Source of the DNA: GCA-2733415 sp964276095
GTDB lineage: Bacteria > Bacteroidota > Bacteroidia > Flavobacteriales > Flavobacteriaceae
DNA length: 64,000 nt
Assembly (NCBI GenBank): GCA_964276095.1
Contig: CAXYDR010000003.1
Span: forward strand, 744,001 to 808,000
Direction of reading: 5' to 3'
In this document: in pieces, positions 60,787 through 64,000 of the stretch
How the letters are laid out: every line of letters begins with the position of its first letter
Position numbering within the stretch: position 1 is the stretch's first letter
Notes under the pieces: model-generated
The model's input: only the letters and a program-made list of their open reading frames with translations
Told to the model about the DNA's origin: nothing
Databases searched by the model: none
Translations under genes and position numbers: made by a program

Positions 60787-61338
60787 TTGAACATTGTGGA
60801 AGATAATTGTTGTAGTAAAGAAAATTGTACATACCCAGTAGCCAATAAGACTCACAAATTATGCCAAGTACATAATTGGGAGCGGACTCATAAAGGACAA
60901 GACTTTTTTGAACATCAGCAAAAGAAAAAGAACGAATATGCTAAGAGGATGCAAGACAGAGCAATTGAAAAAGCAAAGAAAACACCTCCCAAACCTTACA
61001 TATGGAAACCAAAGAAAAAACCAACTCCTATAAAACAAGTGTCCAGTAAAATGGCAAGTGCATTAGGTATTTATGTAAAAGTGAAGAAAGAATATCTTAA
61101 AGAAAACCCTGAATGTGAGGCACATTTCTGTAACTATAATACTCCATCTGAAGAGCTAACAATTCACCATAAAATGGGTAGAATTGGGTATGCTAATGAT
61201 GAGAAGAGGGAAATAGAGGTTTCTTTGTTATTGGATAAAGATTATTTTATGGCTTCCTGCGGGTCGGCTCATAGATGGATTGAAGACAATGTAGCGCAAG
61301 CTAAAGAGTGGGGATATTCCTTAGATAGGATAAAGTAA
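60787..61338 (+). CDS. HNH/NinG-like protein with N-terminal zinc-finger-like region, TTG start
   Basis: The protein has 183 residues from a TTG at 60787. The first ATG (MQDRAIEKAK) comes about 55 codons later, after a well-formed Cys/His region (CCSKENCTY, HKLCQVHNW), so a TTG or the GTG at 60796 must be used. A lysine-rich linker follows. The end has CEAHFCNY, ELTIHHKMGRIGY and FMASCGSAHRWIEDN, resembling phage NinG/HNH recombination endonucleases. It may bind DNA; nuclease activity is uncertain. Confidence 0.65.
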   Translation: MNIVEDNCCSKENCTYPVANKTHKLCQVHNWERTHKGQDFFEHQQKKKNEYAKRMQDRAIEKAKKTPPKPYIWKPKKKPTPIKQVSSKMASALGIYVKVKKEYLKENPECEAHFCNYNTPSEELTIHHKMGRIGYANDEKREIEVSLLLDKDYFMASCGSAHRWIEDNVAQAKEWGYSLDRIK

Positions 61339-61630
61339 TCTAAATAACGAACTGAGCTAAAACCTAATTATTAGTACACAAAAAAGAACAAATGGTAGTT
61401 CAGCTTGCCTAGAATAACACTTTAAATGTTCTTTTAATGGCGCTTTAATTTTAAATGCAAGCTTTTTATACTACTGCCCCTTGATACTCATACATAAAAG
61501 GTGAATTTCCTAACAAAGGCAACCAATTAAAGAGCAACAACTTGGACTCGAAAACATCCGAACACCTGTTTTTATTATTGCTTTAATACAAATAATTATT
61601 TTATCTTCACAGTCATAAAAAAACCAACCA

Positions 61631-62440
61631 ATGGCAGAACTATTAACACTCGACAGTCTATTTACCTTATTAATGCTTGTTTTATTACAAGCTGTTTTAG
61701 GATTTGACAACCTATTATATATCTCATTAGAATCAAAAAAAGCCCCCGCTGAAAAGCAGAGTTTTGTACGTAAAATGGGAGTTGGTCTAGCTATTATCTT
61801 AAGGATTGTTTTACTATTCGCATTGATGTCATTAATTCAATATTTCCAAAGCCCTTTCGCTAGTTTACATGGCAATAGTATTCTAGAATTTGAGTTTAAT
61901 ATTCATAGCTTAATTGTACTTGGAGGTGGAGTTTTTATTATCTACACAGCCATAAAAGAGATATGGCACATGATGCTCTTAAAAGAACACGAAGAAGCAG
62001 ATAAAAAGAAAATGTCAGTCAACACAATTATTGTCTGGATCATAATTATGAACTTAGTATTCTCTTTTGACTCTATATTAAGCGCCATGGCCTTAACTAG
62101 TGACATGGAATACACAAACCAACTAATATTAATGACCATCGCTATTGTTATTGGAGGTGTTTTAATGATCGTAATGGCCGATAAAGTCTCAAGCTTTTTG
62201 CAAAAGAACAGAATGTATGAAGTACTAGGGTTGTTCATATTACTTGTTGTTGGAATCATGCTGCTTTCTGAAGGTGGACATTTAGCGCATTTACACTTGT
62301 TTGGAAACGCTATTACACCAATGAGTAAAGCCACTTTCTACTTCATTATTATCGTATTAATCATCATAGATTTAGTTCAAGGAAGATATCAGAAGAAATT
62401 ATTATTGGAGAAGAATTTAATCGAAAAAAAAAATAACTAA
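61631..62440 (+). CDS. TerC-family integral membrane protein
   Basis: A 269-residue protein with about seven transmembrane segments. The TerC motifs are present: LLQAVLGFDNLLYIS near the start, with the conserved Asp and Asn, and NLVFSFDSILSAMALT in the middle. The family is thought to move metal ions such as manganese out of the cytoplasm, and protects secreted or membrane proteins and tellurite-exposed cells. A terminal charged tail faces the cytoplasm. The methyltransferase gene starts 2 bp downstream, so they share a transcript. Confidence 0.9.
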   Translation: MAELLTLDSLFTLLMLVLLQAVLGFDNLLYISLESKKAPAEKQSFVRKMGVGLAIILRIVLLFALMSLIQYFQSPFASLHGNSILEFEFNIHSLIVLGGGVFIIYTAIKEIWHMMLLKEHEEADKKKMSVNTIIVWIIIMNLVFSFDSILSAMALTSDMEYTNQLILMTIAIVIGGVLMIVMADKVSSFLQKNRMYEVLGLFILLVVGIMLLSEGGHLAHLHLFGNAITPMSKATFYFIIIVLIIIDLVQGRYQKKLLLEKNLIEKKNN

Positions 62441-62442
62441 AA

Positions 62443-63156
62443 ATGACTAAGCCTTTTGCTTTTAAAGAATTTTCTGTTAATCAGGATAGATGCGCTATGA
62501 AAATTGGCACAGATGGTGTTTTATTGGGTGCTTGGGCAACTATCGATCATAATCCGTTTTCCGTCTTAGATATTGGAGCTGGAACAGGAATTCTATCCTT
62601 AATGATTGCACAGAGAAGTCATGCAGAAACCATAGAAGCAATAGAAATTGATGACGCCGCTTTTGAACAAGCTGCAGGAAATTTTGAAGACTCACCATGG
62701 GGAGACAGACTGTTTTGCTACCATGCCGGTTTTAATGAATTTGTAGAAGAAATTGACGACAAGTATGATTTGATTATTTCAAATCCGCCATTTTACTCTG
62801 AGGATTACAAAACTGATAACCCACAAAGAGACTTAGCTAGATTTACTGATGCCCTTCCTTTTGAACACTTATTACATGGTACTGCAAAATTATTAGATGA
62901 TAACGGGAAAGCTTCATTTATTATACCTTTTTCTGAAGAAATAAACTTTATTTCTCTAGCTGAAAAAATGAACTTATACCCAAACAGAATAACAAGGGTT
63001 AAGGGAACAAACACATCCGAAGTAAAAAGAAGTTTACTAGAGTTTTCTTTCTCCAAAACAACTATTGATTCTTCTGAATTAATCATTGAAACAAGTAGAC
63101 ACCAGTACACAGAAGACTATATTAACTTAACAAAATATTTTTATTTAAAGATGTAA
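62443..63156 (+). CDS. trmN6: tRNA1(Val) (adenine37-N6)-methyltransferase
   Basis: The 237-residue protein is a class I methyltransferase: MKIGTDGVLLGAWA, the SAM loop VLDIGAGTGILSLMIAQ, and the N6-adenine signature LIISNPPFYSEDY. This combination is that of TrmN6 (YfiC), which methylates A37 of tRNA1(Val). It is co-transcribed with the TerC-family gene upstream, a link with no clear functional meaning. Length fits the family. Confidence 0.9.
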   Translation: MTKPFAFKEFSVNQDRCAMKIGTDGVLLGAWATIDHNPFSVLDIGAGTGILSLMIAQRSHAETIEAIEIDDAAFEQAAGNFEDSPWGDRLFCYHAGFNEFVEEIDDKYDLIISNPPFYSEDYKTDNPQRDLARFTDALPFEHLLHGTAKLLDDNGKASFIIPFSEEINFISLAEKMNLYPNRITRVKGTNTSEVKRSLLEFSFSKTTIDSSELIIETSRHQYTEDYINLTKYFYLKM

Positions 63157-63187
63157 CTTTTAGCTGTTTAAAAAATAACATTTCAAG

Positions 63188-63218
63188 TTGTTTTGTTACA
63201 TTTCATTAGTTACATTTG
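63188..63218 (+). promoter_or_regulatory. Promoter of the acyl-CoA dehydrogenase gene
   Basis: TTG (63188-63190), 20 bp, TACATTTG (63211-63218), the same arrangement as the tRNA-Asp promoters. It gives a leader of about 70 nt. Confidence 0.7.
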
Positions 63219-63296
63219 TTTCTGTTAAACTTAAACTCACATATGATTGTACTGATCGACTCAGCTTCTAATCATTAACAATATAAAAACCAGCAC

Positions 63297-64000
63297 ATGA
63301 AACCAGATTTATTTCAAGCTCCTGATTATTATCAATTAGATGATTTATTAACAGAAGAGCACAAGTTAGTAAGAGATGCTGCCCGTGAATGGGTAAAGCG
63401 TGACGTATCACCAATTATAGAAGATTACGCTCAAAAGGCTGAATTCCCTAAACAAATAGTAGAAGGTTTAGCTGGTATTGGTGCTTTTGGACCTTATATT
63501 CCTGAAGAATATGGTGGTGCTGGATTAGATCAAATTTCTTATGGTTTAATTATGCAAGAAATTGAAAGAGGAGATTCTGGAGTTCGCTCAACAGCATCTG
63601 TTCAATCTTCTTTAGTAATGTATCCAATTTGGAAATATGGTAATGAAGAGCAACGTAATAAGTATTTACCAAAATTAGCTTCTGGTGAATGGTTAGGATG
63701 TTTTGGTTTAACTGAACCTGATCACGGATCAAACCCTGGAGGAATGGTTACTAATTTTAAAGATATGGGTGACCACTATCTTTTAAACGGAGCTAAAATG
63801 TGGATTTCTAACGCACCATTTGCACAAGTTGCAGTGGTATGGGCTAAAGATGAATCAGGACGTATCCATGGTTTAATTGTTGAACGTGGAATGGAAGGAT
63901 TCACTACTCCAGAAACACATAACAAATGGTCATTAAGAGCTTCAGCTACTGGAGAATTAATTTTTGACAACGTAAAAGTTCCTAAAGAAAACTTATTACC
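63297..64000 (+). CDS. Acyl-CoA dehydrogenase, glutaryl-CoA-dehydrogenase-like (partial)
   Basis: The first 234 residues are in the window and the frame runs off the end. MKPDLFQAPDYYQLDDLLTE, REWVKRDVSPIIEDYAQKAE, GPYIPEEYGGAGLDQISYGL, and the FAD/substrate stretch GCFGLTEPDHGSNPGGM with KMWISNAPFAQVAVVWAKDE match glutaryl-CoA dehydrogenases. Family members oxidise acyl-CoA to enoyl-CoA and pass electrons to ETF; glutaryl-CoA enzymes also decarboxylate in lysine and tryptophan breakdown. The catalytic Glu is beyond the window edge. Confidence 0.9.
   Translation, partial: MKPDLFQAPDYYQLDDLLTEEHKLVRDAAREWVKRDVSPIIEDYAQKAEFPKQIVEGLAGIGAFGPYIPEEYGGAGLDQISYGLIMQEIERGDSGVRSTASVQSSLVMYPIWKYGNEEQRNKYLPKLASGEWLGCFGLTEPDHGSNPGGMVTNFKDMGDHYLLNGAKMWISNAPFAQVAVVWAKDESGRIHGLIVERGMEGFTTPETHNKWSLRASATGELIFDNVKVPKENLL

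Noticed and set aside
1..64000. CRISPR arrays, insertion sequences and rRNA genes
   Set aside because: No regular repeat-spacer series, no transposase and no rRNA sequence were seen.

Overview
The window reads as a chromosomal segment of a marine-type member of the Flavobacteriaceae (Bacteroidota). The evidence is the low GC content, promoters of the TTG-N19/20-TAnnTTTG type (clear before rpsP, both tRNA-Asp genes and the last gene), almost no Shine-Dalgarno sequences, FecR/TonB-receptor pairing, type IX secretion C-terminal sorting domains, a DnaQ-DnaE fusion polymerase and a long S16 protein. The species cannot be named from the sequence alone.

Layout. (1) 1-11 kb holds a FecR/TonB receptor pair, two large secreted T9SS proteins that share a homologous N-terminal domain (one is a purple-acid-phosphatase-like enzyme), and a TPR protein. 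(2) 11-14 kb is a decayed stretch with a small lipoprotein, a SnoaL-like lipoprotein and several gene remnants, including an internally deleted membrane protein and a response-regulator receiver fragment. (3) 13.7-31 kb is a Wzx/Wzy-type exopolysaccharide or capsule locus: tyrosine autokinase, Wza-like exporter, WecA-like initiator, WecG-type transferase, four GT4 glycosyltransferases, acetyltransferase, polymerase, flippase, and an unusual pair of kinase-like proteins. It is bracketed by two identical tRNA-Asp genes that also share promoter and terminator. (4) 31-39 kb is core genome: DUF58 protein, thioredoxin, DNA polymerase III alpha, AlkB-like dioxygenase, rpsP-rimM and tRNA-Ser.

(5) 39.02-57.89 kb is an 18.9-kb integrative element inserted in the 3' end of tRNA-Ser(GGA). 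It has a 13-bp direct repeat at its ends, a tyrosine recombinase next to the tRNA, small HTH proteins at both ends, a small family-A-polymerase-like protein and an HUH-type Rep-like protein. No conjugation machinery is visible. Its cargo is defence-like: a reverse transcriptase-nitrilase fusion of the DRT type 1 kind with a small downstream partner, divergent from a tightly packed six-gene operon (large unknown helical protein, Mrr-like nuclease, two-HEPN protein, 76-aa protein, RES-domain protein, HEPN-like protein). An XRE regulator with a zinc peptidase and a SHOCT membrane protein follow. The six-gene operon is the best candidate for an undescribed system.

(6) 57.9-64 kb returns to the chromosome: a Crp/Fnr regulator behind a long palindrome, a DJ-1/PfpI lipoprotein, an unassigned protein, an HNH-like protein that seems to start at TTG, a TerC-family membrane protein, TrmN6-type methyltransferase and the 5' part of an acyl-CoA (glutaryl-CoA-like) dehydrogenase.
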